In this document: positions 1 to 4,929 of the stretch, piece by piece
Numbering within the stretch: position 1 is the first letter of the stretch
How the letters are laid out: the number at the start of each line of letters is the position of its first letter
From: Porphyrobacter sp.
GTDB lineage: Bacteria; Pseudomonadota; Alphaproteobacteria; Sphingomonadales; Sphingomonadaceae
Direction: 5' to 3'
Assembly (NCBI GenBank): GCA_021732945.1
Contig: JAKFWB010000109.1
Location: 1-5,973 of the forward strand
DNA: 5,973 bases
Program-made: the position numbers and the translations under genes
Notes under the pieces: generated by a model
What the model was told of the DNA's origin: nothing
Seen by the model: only the letters and a program-made list of their open reading frames with translations
Database searches by the model: none

Positions 1-193
1 AAGTTGGCGCACCTTTAACGCCACAATCTACAAAGACCGCAACCTGATCGAACGCTTCTTCGGCAAGATCACACACTTCCGCCGCACAGCCACCCGCTAC
101 GACAAACTCGCCAGAAACTATGCTGGCTTCCTCAACCTCGTCGCCGCACTAAAATGTTGCCGCTGAATGTAAACACAACCTAGGTCCTGACCC
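1..193 (+). mobile_element. Right end of an IS5-family insertion sequence (partial)
   Basis: The left part of the element lies outside the window. What remains is the 3' end of the transposase and a short AT-richer tail (167-193) that should hold the right terminal inverted repeat. The tail contains TGTAAACACAACC at 168-180, followed by TAGGTCCTGACCC to 193. Without the left end the exact boundary cannot be fixed; it lies somewhere between about 180 and 193. IS5-family members of the IS427 type usually duplicate a short TA-containing target, and the TA at 181-182 would fit a boundary at 180. Confidence 0.7.
2..166 (+). CDS. IS5-family transposase, C-terminal fragment
   Basis: This is the last 54 codons of a DDE transposase, open from the window edge to a TGA at 164-166. 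The visible residues carry the conserved C-terminal signature of IS5-type transposases: a Tyr-Lys-Asp-Arg-Asn stretch, then IERFFGKITHFRR, then TATRYDKLARNY. The Glu at fragment residue 17 (codon 50-52) sits where the third acidic residue of the DDE triad is expected. The start codon and the first two catalytic Asp residues lie outside the window, so activity cannot be judged. The reading frame shows no lesion. The family call is secure; the subgroup (IS427-like) is an inference from the motif and the A/T-rich tail. Confidence 0.9.
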   Translation, partial: SWRTFNATIYKDRNLIERFFGKITHFRRTATRYDKLARNYAGFLNLVAALKCCR

Positions 194-197
194 TTGT

Positions 198-338
198 TTC
201 GAGGGTGCGGCAGAGGGCCTACAGACGGGCAAAGCCGATATTTTTGCCGAGACGCTGTTCACGCCTTCGAGACAGCCGCAAGAAAACTTCGGTCCACCGC
301 CGGTCTTTGGCGACCGACCAGTTGCAGAAGGCCATTGA
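198..338 (+). pseudogene. Possible 3' remnant of a gene cut by the IS insertion
   Basis: Immediately right of the IS, one plus-strand frame is open with no good start codon until a TGA at 336-338. It reads about 46 residues, including DIFAETLF followed by a Pro-rich tail, NFGPPPVFGDRPVAEGH. The composition looks protein-like and has no start codon or Shine-Dalgarno, as expected for a C-terminal stub left beside an insertion. Third-codon-position GC is only moderate, so the coding call is weak. I do not recognise the family. Overlapping frames on both strands across 194-370 are no more convincing, so the stretch may simply be non-coding. Confidence 0.25.
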
Positions 339-370
339 GACAGCGGTGGCGGCCGCTCGCGGGTGATGTG

Positions 371-583
371 TCAAGGGTTGGTCCGACGCGCGGCGGCGAA
401 GAGCGGCCATACGATCCAGGGAAATGCGGCGAGGAAGAACAGGCCTTGCAGCACAAATGCGGCGGCGCTGTCCGGCAGCAGGAATACGCTCGCGCCGTAG
501 AGCAGGAGCGCGGCTGAGCCCATGCGATAGCGCGCAAGCCAGTCGGGTTTCTCGCGGGTGAGGCAATCAACACACAGGTCCAT
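371..583 (-). CDS. Small two-helix membrane protein with N-terminal CxxC (unknown function)
   Basis: This is a 70-residue protein. The N-terminal segment has Cys4 and Cys7 (MDLCVDC), a possible metal or redox pair, then a charged stretch to residue 20. Two hydrophobic segments follow, at about 21-37 and 41-63, and the tail ends in ARRTNP. A hairpin inner-membrane protein with a short cytosolic Cys-bearing N-terminus is the natural reading. The ATG at 583 is chosen because GGGGAGG lies 7 nt upstream (591-597); a longer frame to 649 would start at a TTG with no site. The ATG overlaps the stop of a 25-codon ORF (TGATG), which suggests translational coupling. I do not recognise the family, and no function is assigned. 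Confidence 0.65.
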   Translation of the reverse strand: MDLCVDCLTREKPDWLARYRMGSAALLLYGASVFLLPDSAAAFVLQGLFFLAAFPWIVWPLFAAARRTNP

Positions 584-660
584 CAGATCGCCTCCCCATG
601 CATTGCCGGGTTTGGGCGGACGGCGGTCTGTTCGCCGCTTATCGGGCAAAAAGCGTTCAT
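583..660 (-). CDS. 25-residue small ORF coupled to the downstream membrane protein
   Basis: ATG at 660, TGA at 583-585. A CAGGAG Shine-Dalgarno (668-673) lies 7 nt before the ATG, a spacing as good as that of any gene in the window. The peptide begins MNAFCPISGEQ and ends PAMHGEAI, with a single Cys in a CPxxGE context. Its TGA overlaps the ATG of the membrane gene as TGATG, the arrangement typical of translationally coupled genes. Another in-frame ATG at 666 is too close to the Shine-Dalgarno. It could be a real small protein, a leader peptide controlling the membrane gene, or the N-terminal part of a formerly longer protein. No homologue is recognised, and very short ORFs occur by chance. 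Confidence 0.4.
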   Translation of the reverse strand: MNAFCPISGEQTAVRPNPAMHGEAI

Positions 661-762
661 CACCATTCTCCTGCGACTAGGGTGCCTCGTCGTTCTTGCA
701 GGCCCGGACGCATCGATGGTCCGGCGCTTGATGAGATCAGTTTACCGATCCGCCGCCCGAAG

Positions 763-852
763 AGAATGCCAGTATCTTGCAATGAACCATTGCGCCTGCG
801 GCAATGATCCGGACGAATGATCCCGACATTCCACTATGCGGAATGATCTGCT
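763..852. promoter_or_regulatory. Array of GNAATG half-sites at 13-bp spacing
   Basis: Two perfect 6-N7-6 inverted repeats of the same design lie here: CATTGC-N7-GCAATG (788-806) and CATTCC-N7-GGAATG (827-845). A direct copy sits between them at 814 (CGAATG). Half-sites therefore start at 788, 801, 814, 827 and 840, exactly 13 bp apart, in orientations -,+,+,-,+. AATGATC occurs three times (803, 816, 842). A further GCAATG at 779 faces the 788 copy, and AGAATG lies at 763. The block is about 75 bp upstream of the plus-strand gene at 927 and also upstream of the minus-strand gene pair. An operator array for an unknown dimeric regulator is an inference; the repeat pattern itself is directly visible. 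Confidence 0.55.
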
Positions 853-894
853 GCGCCGTTTCGCCGTTCTGCCGGATCGATTGCGAGATTACCT

Positions 895-905
895 GTCTCT
901 GAGAC
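895..905. repeat. GTCTC-T-GAGAC palindrome ahead of the 927 gene
   Basis: A perfect 5-bp inverted repeat with a 1-nt centre ends 9 nt before the AGGAG ribosome-binding site of the exported-protein gene. A 1-nt loop is too small for a good RNA hairpin, so a protein-binding dyad or chance are the options. Confidence 0.25.
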
Positions 906-926
906 CGACCAGGCAGGAGCCTCCCA

Positions 927-1193
927 ATGCGCAAACATTCAGATGCCGTCCTTGCCGCCTTTGCCGGCTTTGTGCTGACCAGCGCGATCATGGTGCCGCC
1001 GGTGCTCTCCGCGCGCGCAGAAGCGGCGGCCCGGATCGCCGCGTACGAAGAGGTTCTGGGCCCGAACACCACGCGCTTCGGCAGCGACCGCGCAGGCCGG
1101 CTCGCCAGCGCGCTGCGCGACGGCGACTATCGCGATGAAGCGCGCCAGCAGATCGCCGATGCGCGCGGCGCGCCGCGTCAGAGGTCTCACTAG
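927..1193 (+). CDS. Small exported or membrane-anchored protein (unknown function)
   Basis: This 88-residue protein starts at ATG 927, with AGGAG (915-919) 7 nt upstream. Residues 1-5 are polar or basic (MRKHS) and 8-28 are hydrophobic. An LSARAEA segment at about 28-34 looks like a signal peptidase site, so export to the periplasm or anchoring by one helix is likely. The mature part is a charged Ala/Arg-rich helical domain of about 55 residues. Codon use is strongly GC at third positions until roughly codon 80, which supports real coding. The last eight codons (GAPRQRSH) fit less well, and the stop abuts the broken thioredoxin reading from the other strand, so the natural C-terminus may have been lost in a rearrangement. 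No family is recognised. Confidence 0.6.
   Translation: MRKHSDAVLAAFAGFVLTSAIMVPPVLSARAEAAARIAAYEEVLGPNTTRFGSDRAGRLASALRDGDYRDEARQQIADARGAPRQRSH
1164..1177. repeat. 14-bp perfect GC palindrome
   Basis: CGCGGCGCGCCGCG is self-complementary over 14 bp. It lies in the last codons of the exported-protein gene, just before the convergent broken thioredoxin. In DNA this rich in CG it may be chance; a stem without a loop is not a terminator. Confidence 0.3.
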
Positions 1194-1525
1194 AACACTT
1201 TCCGACCAATCGTCGTGACTGGCCAGCATCGCCGTAACCAGATCACGCCCCTCAGTAACGCCCGTGAAGCGCCGGGCGATTGTGCTCCCGGCAAACAGGA
1301 TCATGGTCGGCACCGAGCACGTCGACAGTGCGGCCAATTCGGGGCTGCGAGTGGCATCAACCTTGATTACCGTAGCCCCGCCGCGAAAGCGCGATGCGAT
1401 CTTTTCGAGCATGGGTCCAGCATCTGGCCCGGGCCGCACCCGTCCGAGTAGAAACCTAAGAGGACGGGATGTTCGGCATCGATGACCGCGGCTTTGAAGG
1501 CCGAGGCGCTGAGCTCCCTCGGCAT
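1191..1525 (-). pseudogene. Broken small thioredoxin (last gene of the operon)
   Basis: ATG 1525 opens a frame reading MPRELSASAFKAAV, then HPVLLGFYSDGCGPGQMLDP. This matches the thioredoxin beta strand leading into the WCGPC active site. At about 1413-1417 the frame is lost. The rest of the fold continues one frame over from 1412: MLEKIASRF, VIKVDATRSPELAA, then the cis-Pro loop SVPTMILF (Pro codon 1308-1310) and a final helix GRDLVTAMLASHDDW. One missing base explains this. The motif at residues 30-33 is CGPG, so the second active-site Cys is gone as well. The second frame runs past the expected C-terminus (about 1190) without a stop, so the 3' end is also disturbed and its coordinate is approximate. 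The ATG is 8 nt after the DUF1348 stop, so it belonged to the same operon. Confidence 0.75.
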
Positions 1526-1533
1526 AACCGCAC

Positions 1534-1998
1534 CTAAAGCCCAAGGGCCGAAAGGCCGGGATGATCATCGGGGCGGCGGCCGAGCGGCCAGCGGAACAGG
1601 CGCTCCTCCTCACTGATCGGGTGCTCGTTGATGCTGGCAAAGCGGCGGTGCATCAGACCATCTTCGACGAATTCCCAGTTCTCGTTGCCATAGGCGCGGA
1701 ACCAGTTGCCGCTGTCATCGTGGTATTCATAGGCATAGCGCACCGCGATGCGGTTATCCATGAAGGCCCACAGTTCTTTGATCAGCCGGTAATCGAGCTC
1801 CATGGTCCATTTGCGGATCAGGAACGCTCGCGCTTCGGCGCGCCCACGGGGAAATTCGGCGCGGTTCCGCCAAACGGTATCCTCGGTATAGGCGAGCGCG
1901 ACTTTCGCGGGATCGCGGCTGTTCCAGCCATCTTCGGCCAGACGCACCTTTTCGCGCGCGGTTTCCTCGGTGAAGGGGGGGAGCGGGGGACGGGCCAT
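1534..1998 (-). CDS. DUF1348 family protein (NTF2/SnoaL-like fold)
   Basis: This 154-residue protein is full length for the family. The family pattern is clear. A Pro-rich start, [15 protein letters not shown], is followed by the segment [10 protein letters not shown] at 21-30 and VWRNRAEF at 42-49. The Asp/Tyr-rich core contains [18 protein letters not shown] (62-79) and GNENWEF (104-110). The C-terminus is [15 protein letters not shown]. Proteins of this family are small cytosolic alpha+beta barrels related to nuclear transport factor 2 and SnoaL; the reaction, if any, is not established. ATG 1998 is preceded by AAGGAA at a usual distance. The gene lies 22 nt after the oxidoreductase stop and 8 nt before the thioredoxin start, so it is co-transcribed with both. 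The frame is intact, unlike its two neighbours. Confidence 0.93.
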   Translation of the reverse strand: MARPPLPPFTEETAREKVRLAEDGWNSRDPAKVALAYTEDTVWRNRAEFPRGRAEARAFLIRKWTMELDYRLIKELWAFMDNRIAVRYAYEYHDDSGNWFRAYGNENWEFVEDGLMHRRFASINEHPISEEERLFRWPLGRRPDDHPGLSALGL

Positions 1999-2020
1999 GG
2001 TAGCGTGTTCCTTTCAGAGT

Positions 2021-2758
2021 TCACAAGTCGAGGATCAACCGGTCGCCACCGCCCGCTTCAGGGTCGGCAGGGACGGCGCAGCAGATCAGCGCCTGATCGG
2101 TGCCAACCTTGGCGGAAGGGCGGGTTTCGTATGTCACCTTGCCGGCCAGCACCCTGACCGCGCAGGTTCCACAAGACCCGCCGCGGCAGCTATATTCGGG
2201 CGCCAGACCGCGTGCTTCGGCAAGATCGAGCAGACTTCCCGAAGCGACGTCCCAACGGGCCTCCTTGCCCGACTTCGCAAAGGCCACCGGCACCGGCTTG
2301 TCCGAGACGGGCGGAAAGGCATCGACGCCCTTCGGTTCGCGGCGCTTGAGCGAGGCTGGACCGAAGGCCTCGGCGTGGATCCGCGCATCGGGCACGCCAA
2401 TGTCGCTCAATTGGTCATACAGCCCCTGCATGAAGGGCGGCGGGCCGCACATGTAGAAATCATAGGCGTCGAACGGCAGGGTCTGACGGAACAGGTCGGC
2501 GCTGATGCGTCCCTCGGCGTCATAGTCGATGCCGGGCACTGCGCCTTCGGTCACATCAAGCAGCCGGATTACCCGCACTGCGCAGCCAGCCTGTGCTACC
2601 AGCCCGGCGATCTCCTTATCGAACGCACGTTCTGCCAGGGAGCGCGCTGCGATGAACAGGAAGGTCGGCCGGATGCGGCGTTTGCGCAGCCCTTCGAAGA
2701 TGATGCTGCGGAGCATCGCCAGCATCGGCGTGATCCCGACGCCGGCGGCCAGCAGCAC
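2021..2758 (-). CDS. Oxidoreductase C-terminal half: NAD(P)-binding and [2Fe-2S] ferredoxin domains
   Basis: This is the continuation, in the same frame, of the upstream PNPOx/FAD gene after an in-frame TAA. Numbered on the joined 689-residue protein, the ferredoxin-reductase nucleotide-binding strand LLAAGVGITPM covers about 446-456. The NAD-domain signature CGPPPF is at 548-553. The plant-type [2Fe-2S] site has Cys635, Cys640 and Cys643 (CRGGSCGTC) plus Cys670 or Cys671 (LICC), the usual C-x4-C-x2-C-x26/27-C. The whole resembles phthalate dioxygenase reductase-like electron-transfer modules. All cluster ligands are present and no further lesion is seen. The only start near the break is GTG 2758, which has no Shine-Dalgarno, so independent translation is doubtful. 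Once joined, the product would pass electrons from NAD(P)H through FAD to the iron-sulfur centre. Confidence 0.88.
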   Translation of the reverse strand: MLLAAGVGITPMLAMLRSIIFEGLRKRRIRPTFLFIAARSLAERAFDKEIAGLVAQAGCAVRVIRLLDVTEGAVPGIDYDAEGRISADLFRQTLPFDAYDFYMCGPPPFMQGLYDQLSDIGVPDARIHAEAFGPASLKRREPKGVDAFPPVSDKPVPVAFAKSGKEARWDVASGSLLDLAEARGLAPEYSCRGGSCGTCAVRVLAGKVTYETRPSAKVGTDQALICCAVPADPEAGGGDRLILDL

Positions 2759-2770
2759 GGCGGGGCGGGC

Positions 2771-2773
2771 TTA
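2771..2773 (-). other. In-frame TAA splitting the oxidoreductase
   Basis: Codon 440 of the joined reading frame is TAA, between FVIDPL and ARPAVLLAAGVGITP. The frame is otherwise open for 439 codons before it and 249 after. Every other stop I assign in the window is TGA or TAG. A single substitution (for example from TCA, AAA or GAA) would create it. Confidence 0.9.
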
Positions 2774-4090
2774 GAGCGGGTCGATGACAAACCCGCCCGC
2801 CGGGGCGCGCGCCTCGATCAGGTCGCCGACGCTGAGATCATCATGCAGGTGGTTCGAGACGAGCCCCTGCCGCTTGACGCTGAGGCGGTAGAAGCCGTCG
2901 GACGGGGCGGTTGAGAGCGTGTAGGTGCGCAGCACAGGCTCGGCGGCGGCATCGGGGCGCACGCGGATCGGCAGGTGCTGGCCCGCTTCGTGCGCGACGA
3001 TGCCCTTGCCGTCAGCCGGTTCAAGATGGAACGAGCGGATGGCGCTGCTCTCATCGACCATCCGGGCAATCCGGAACGGACGCCAGGAATTGCGGAGCTG
3101 TTCCGCCACGATCCGGTCCGCCGCTTGGCTCCAGTCGCCCGTCATCAGATTGTTGGGTGACATCCCATCAGCCTGCATCGCAAAGCGCAGCGGCAGCGCG
3201 GCGGGGCGCAGCACCACCTTGTGCGGGCGGAACACCCACAGCCGCTCGGCCCCTTGAAAGGCGGCGATCTCGTCGGACTCCAGCACCACTTCGGCATCGC
3301 CGGTCAGGTGCAGCATGTCGCCGGTTTCAAAGTCCGGGAAGACCAGCCCCGCCTTGGGGTTGAGCATGAAATTGCCGAAAGTGTTGAAATGGAGATTCCC
3401 GGCAAAGTCGGGAATGGTGAGCGAGCCATCCGCGTTGATCCGCACAAAGCCGGGCTTGCCGCCGCGATGCGAGGCATCGACGTGGCGGCCGTTGGCGTCA
3501 TCGAGATAGGACGAGACGAAGAAAGTATCGGCGGCGTCGATCATCGTGCGCGCTTGGCGGCTATCCATGTCCAACGCCTGTGCGGCGGGGACAGCGGCAA
3601 AATCATTGGGCTCGCGCACGAAGGTAAAGTCGCGCAGCTGGATATATTGCGGGCAATTGCCGAAGGCGTGTTCGACCGTGATGGCGAAGCCCTCATCGGT
3701 CTGCTGGAGCAGCGTGCCGTTCATCCGGTTGCGCCGCCGCGTATGGAGTTCGATGCCAAGCAGGCCGACTGCGCCGCCATCGGCCAGCGATGCGGTTGCC
3801 GGGTCCTGCGGATCGGGGCGCGATGCGAAATTGAGCTGCTTGGGATCGGGGCTCGTCATGAAGCCGGGTCGGCCGCTCAGCAGCGTTACCCAGGTGTCGC
3901 CCGCCGGATCGACCGAGCCGAGCACGATAAAGGGAAGCTGGCGGTAGAAGTCGCGGTGCTGATCGGGCATGGAATCGCGGATCACGCGGCGACCGAAAGC
4001 CTCCATCCGCTCGGCCACGCCGACAGTTTTTTGCAGCGCCACTTCGCCTTCGTGGAATGGTGATGGTGTGCCAGCCAGCGGTTGTGTCAT
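2771..4090 (-). CDS. Oxidoreductase N-terminal half: PNPOx-like and FAD-binding domains, stopped by in-frame TAA
   Basis: This half has 439 codons before the premature TAA; the undisturbed protein would have 689. Residues about 45-160 and 180-290 form pyridoxamine 5'-phosphate oxidase-like split-barrel segments (FYRQLPFIVLGSVDPAG at 48-64; NLHFNTFGNFMLNPKAG at 232-248). From about 336 the ferredoxin-reductase FAD barrel begins (WRPFRIARMV), with the flavin motif RTYTLS at 388-393 and GLVSNHLH at 409-416. The NAD and [2Fe-2S] domains follow after the stop. This order is known for fused flavin/iron-sulfur oxidoreductases of bacteria; their substrates are poorly defined. ATG 4090 is chosen for GGGGGAG at 4098-4104, 7 nt upstream; extending the frame to 4300 would overlap the GST gene. 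No signal peptide is seen, so the protein is cytosolic. Confidence 0.9.
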   Translation of the reverse strand: MTQPLAGTPSPFHEGEVALQKTVGVAERMEAFGRRVIRDSMPDQHRDFYRQLPFIVLGSVDPAGDTWVTLLSGRPGFMTSPDPKQLNFASRPDPQDPATASLADGGAVGLLGIELHTRRRNRMNGTLLQQTDEGFAITVEHAFGNCPQYIQLRDFTFVREPNDFAAVPAAQALDMDSRQARTMIDAADTFFVSSYLDDANGRHVDASHRGGKPGFVRINADGSLTIPDFAGNLHFNTFGNFMLNPKAGLVFPDFETGDMLHLTGDAEVVLESDEIAAFQGAERLWVFRPHKVVLRPAALPLRFAMQADGMSPNNLMTGDWSQAADRIVAEQLRNSWRPFRIARMVDESSAIRSFHLEPADGKGIVAHEAGQHLPIRVRPDAAAEPVLRTYTLSTAPSDGFYRLSVKRQGLVSNHLHDDLSVGDLIEARAPAGGFVIDPL

Positions 4091-4100
4091 CTCTTGTCTC

Positions 4101-4123
4101 CCCCGGAATAAAAGCCTCCGGGG
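4101..4123 (-). promoter_or_regulatory. Hairpin that can cover the oxidoreductase ribosome-binding site
   Basis: In the minus-strand transcript, CCCCGGA (4123-4117) can pair perfectly with TCCGGGG (4107-4101) around a 9-nt loop. The second arm includes four G residues of the GGGGGAG Shine-Dalgarno at 4098-4104. The first arm is also the 3' arm of the terminator-like stem just upstream, so the two structures exclude each other. The pairing is visible; regulation by it is an inference. Confidence 0.35.
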
Positions 4124-4147
4124 CCGCCCTGCGGCAGCCCCGGCAGC
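4107..4147 (-). terminator. Terminator-like hairpin between GST and the oxidoreductase
   Basis: In the transcript, GCTGCCGGGGC (4147-4137) pairs with GCCCCGGAGGC (4124-4114). The 11-position stem has one mismatch and one G-U, around a 12-nt loop, and TTTTATT (4113-4107) follows. This is the form of an intrinsic terminator, placed 8 nt after the GST stop codon. The oxidoreductase Shine-Dalgarno begins 3 nt beyond the T tract, so it would act as an attenuator that lowers downstream expression rather than an operon end, unless a separate promoter exists, for which there is no room. Confidence 0.6.
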
Positions 4148-4154
4148 GGTTGGA

Positions 4155-4766
4155 TCAGGCGCGAAGGCCCACGGCGTTCTTGGCGAATGCGACAAAGCCG
4201 GGCAGCGCTTCGATCCGGGAGAGCCAGTTATTGACATTGGCGTAGGAGGACAGGTCGACATTCCCCTCGGGCGCGCTGGCAATGTAGCTGTAAAGCGCAA
4301 GGTCGGCGATCGTGGCGTGGTCGGCGGCGATCCAGTCGCGGCCTTCGAGCTCAGCCTCGATCAGCGCGAGCACCGCATGGGCACGGGCGATCACTTCCTC
4401 GGGATTGAACCCGGCGTTGAAGATAGTGATCAGGCGGGCAGCTCCCGGGCCAAACGCGATCTGGCCAGCCGCGACCGAGAGCCACTGCTGCACCTTGGCG
4501 CCGCCGATCGGGTCTGCGGGCAGCCAGTCGCTGCGGCCGAACTTCTTGGCGGCATAGACCATGATGGCATTGGAATCGGCGATGAATGCGCCGTCATCCT
4601 CCAGCAGTGGCACCTGACCGAAGCGGTTCTTGGCGAGATATTCGGGCGACTTGTGCTCGCCCTTGGCGAGATCGACTTCGACGATTTCGACCGGCGCGCC
4701 AATCAGCGAAAGGAACAGCCGCGCACGGTGGGCGTGGCCGGAAATGGGGTGAGAATAGAGCTTCAT
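4155..4766 (-). CDS. Glutathione S-transferase family protein
   Basis: This 203-residue protein has the normal length for a cytosolic bacterial GST. The N-terminal thioredoxin-like domain (1-80) contains [15 protein letters not shown], where Ser or His residues at 5-11 are candidates for the GSH-activating position. The cis-Pro loop FGQVPLL is at 49-55 (Pro53), and Asp64-Ser65 (IADSNAI) contacts the GSH gamma-glutamyl group in this family. The helical C-terminal domain has the N-capping box TIAD at 152-155. ATG 4766 is preferred over an upstream start at 4784 because AAAGGA ends 7 nt before it and the fold begins at MKLYSH. It is the first gene of the operon, divergent from the LysR gene. A role in conjugation, reduction or isomerisation of an electrophile is likely; the exact class and substrate cannot be told. 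Confidence 0.94.
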   Translation of the reverse strand: MKLYSHPISGHAHRARLFLSLIGAPVEIVEVDLAKGEHKSPEYLAKNRFGQVPLLEDDGAFIADSNAIMVYAAKKFGRSDWLPADPIGGAKVQQWLSVAAGQIAFGPGAARLITIFNAGFNPEEVIARAHAVLALIEAELEGRDWIAADHATIADLALYSYIASAPEGNVDLSSYANVNNWLSRIEALPGFVAFAKNAVGLRA

Positions 4767-4841
4767 GATCGTGTCCTTTGGCAAGAGCGGGTGACAGGCG
4801 GGCCATCCGGCGAACCACCAAATGCGCTCACCGGCTCGCGA

Positions 4842-4854
4842 TCAGAACTGCTGA
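4842..4854. promoter_or_regulatory. T-N11-A dyad, candidate LysR recognition site
   Basis: TCAGAACTGCTGA has 4-bp inverted arms (TCAG-N5-CTGA) and fits the T-N11-A rule of LysR-type recognition sites. It lies 76-88 bp from each of the two divergent start codons, a plausible position for activating GST and repressing lysR. Binding is inferred. Confidence 0.45.
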
Positions 4855-4894
4855 ACGTTGCAAGGCACTATTCCGCTGAATGCATTTCTCAGCT

Positions 4895-4910
4895 AAATCA
4901 GGGCTGATTT
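4895..4910. promoter_or_regulatory. 16-bp perfect palindrome upstream of the LysR gene
   Basis: AAATCAG-GG-CTGATTT has two perfect 7-bp arms and ends 19 bp before the lysR ATG. It shares the TCAG/CTGA core with the 4842 dyad. Its place near the start codon would suit autorepression. The spacing differs from T-N11-A, so another regulator is also possible. Confidence 0.45.
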
Positions 4911-4929
4911 CAGGGTGGGGGCAGAAATT

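Larger units (their letters stand above)
4767..4929. promoter_or_regulatory. Divergent GST/lysR control region with TCAG/CTGA dyads
   Basis: The 163-bp gap must hold the promoters of both the operon and the LysR gene. Seven TCAG or CTGA half-sites fall within 72 bp, starting at 4842, 4851, 4876, 4889, 4898, 4904 and 4910. TTGCAA (4858-4863), 17 bp, then TGCATT (4881-4886) is a weak plus-strand promoter candidate; its start would fall near the 4895 palindrome. No convincing -10/-35 pair is seen for the GST direction. Confidence 0.55.

Noticed and set aside
584..649. Longer start (649) for the 70-residue membrane protein
   Set aside because: The start is a TTG without a ribosome-binding site, whereas ATG 583 has GGGGAGG at 7 nt.
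763..852. CRISPR array
   Set aside because: The repeats are only 6-13 bp, alternate in orientation and have no unique spacers of CRISPR length.
737..1072. 111-codon minus-strand ORF over the repeat array
   Set aside because: It is antisense to the exported-protein gene at its start, has mixed composition and no ribosome-binding site.
939..1640. 233-codon minus-strand ORF as an intact protein
   Set aside because: Only its middle part (about 1190-1412) is thioredoxin-like. Its first part overlaps DUF1348 out of frame and its last part lies opposite the exported-protein gene, so the length results from a frameshift.
2771..2773. Programmed recoding (selenocysteine or pyrrolysine) at the internal stop
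   Set aside because: The codon is TAA, not TGA or TAG, and sits in a linker with no expected catalytic residue.
1970..2914. 314-codon plus-strand ORF opposite the oxidoreductase and its downstream gap
   Set aside because: It is antisense to two well-recognised coding regions, has no family motifs, and is typical of a shadow frame in GC-rich DNA.
4091..4300. N-terminal extension of the oxidoreductase to 4300
   Set aside because: It would overlap the end of the GST gene, has a low-complexity Pro/Arg sequence, and bypasses the strong Shine-Dalgarno before ATG 4090.
3221..4907. Two long plus-strand ORFs (3221-4063 and 3969-4907)
   Set aside because: They mirror the codon pattern of the oxidoreductase and GST genes on the other strand. 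Their translations show no domain, and one runs through the GST promoter region.
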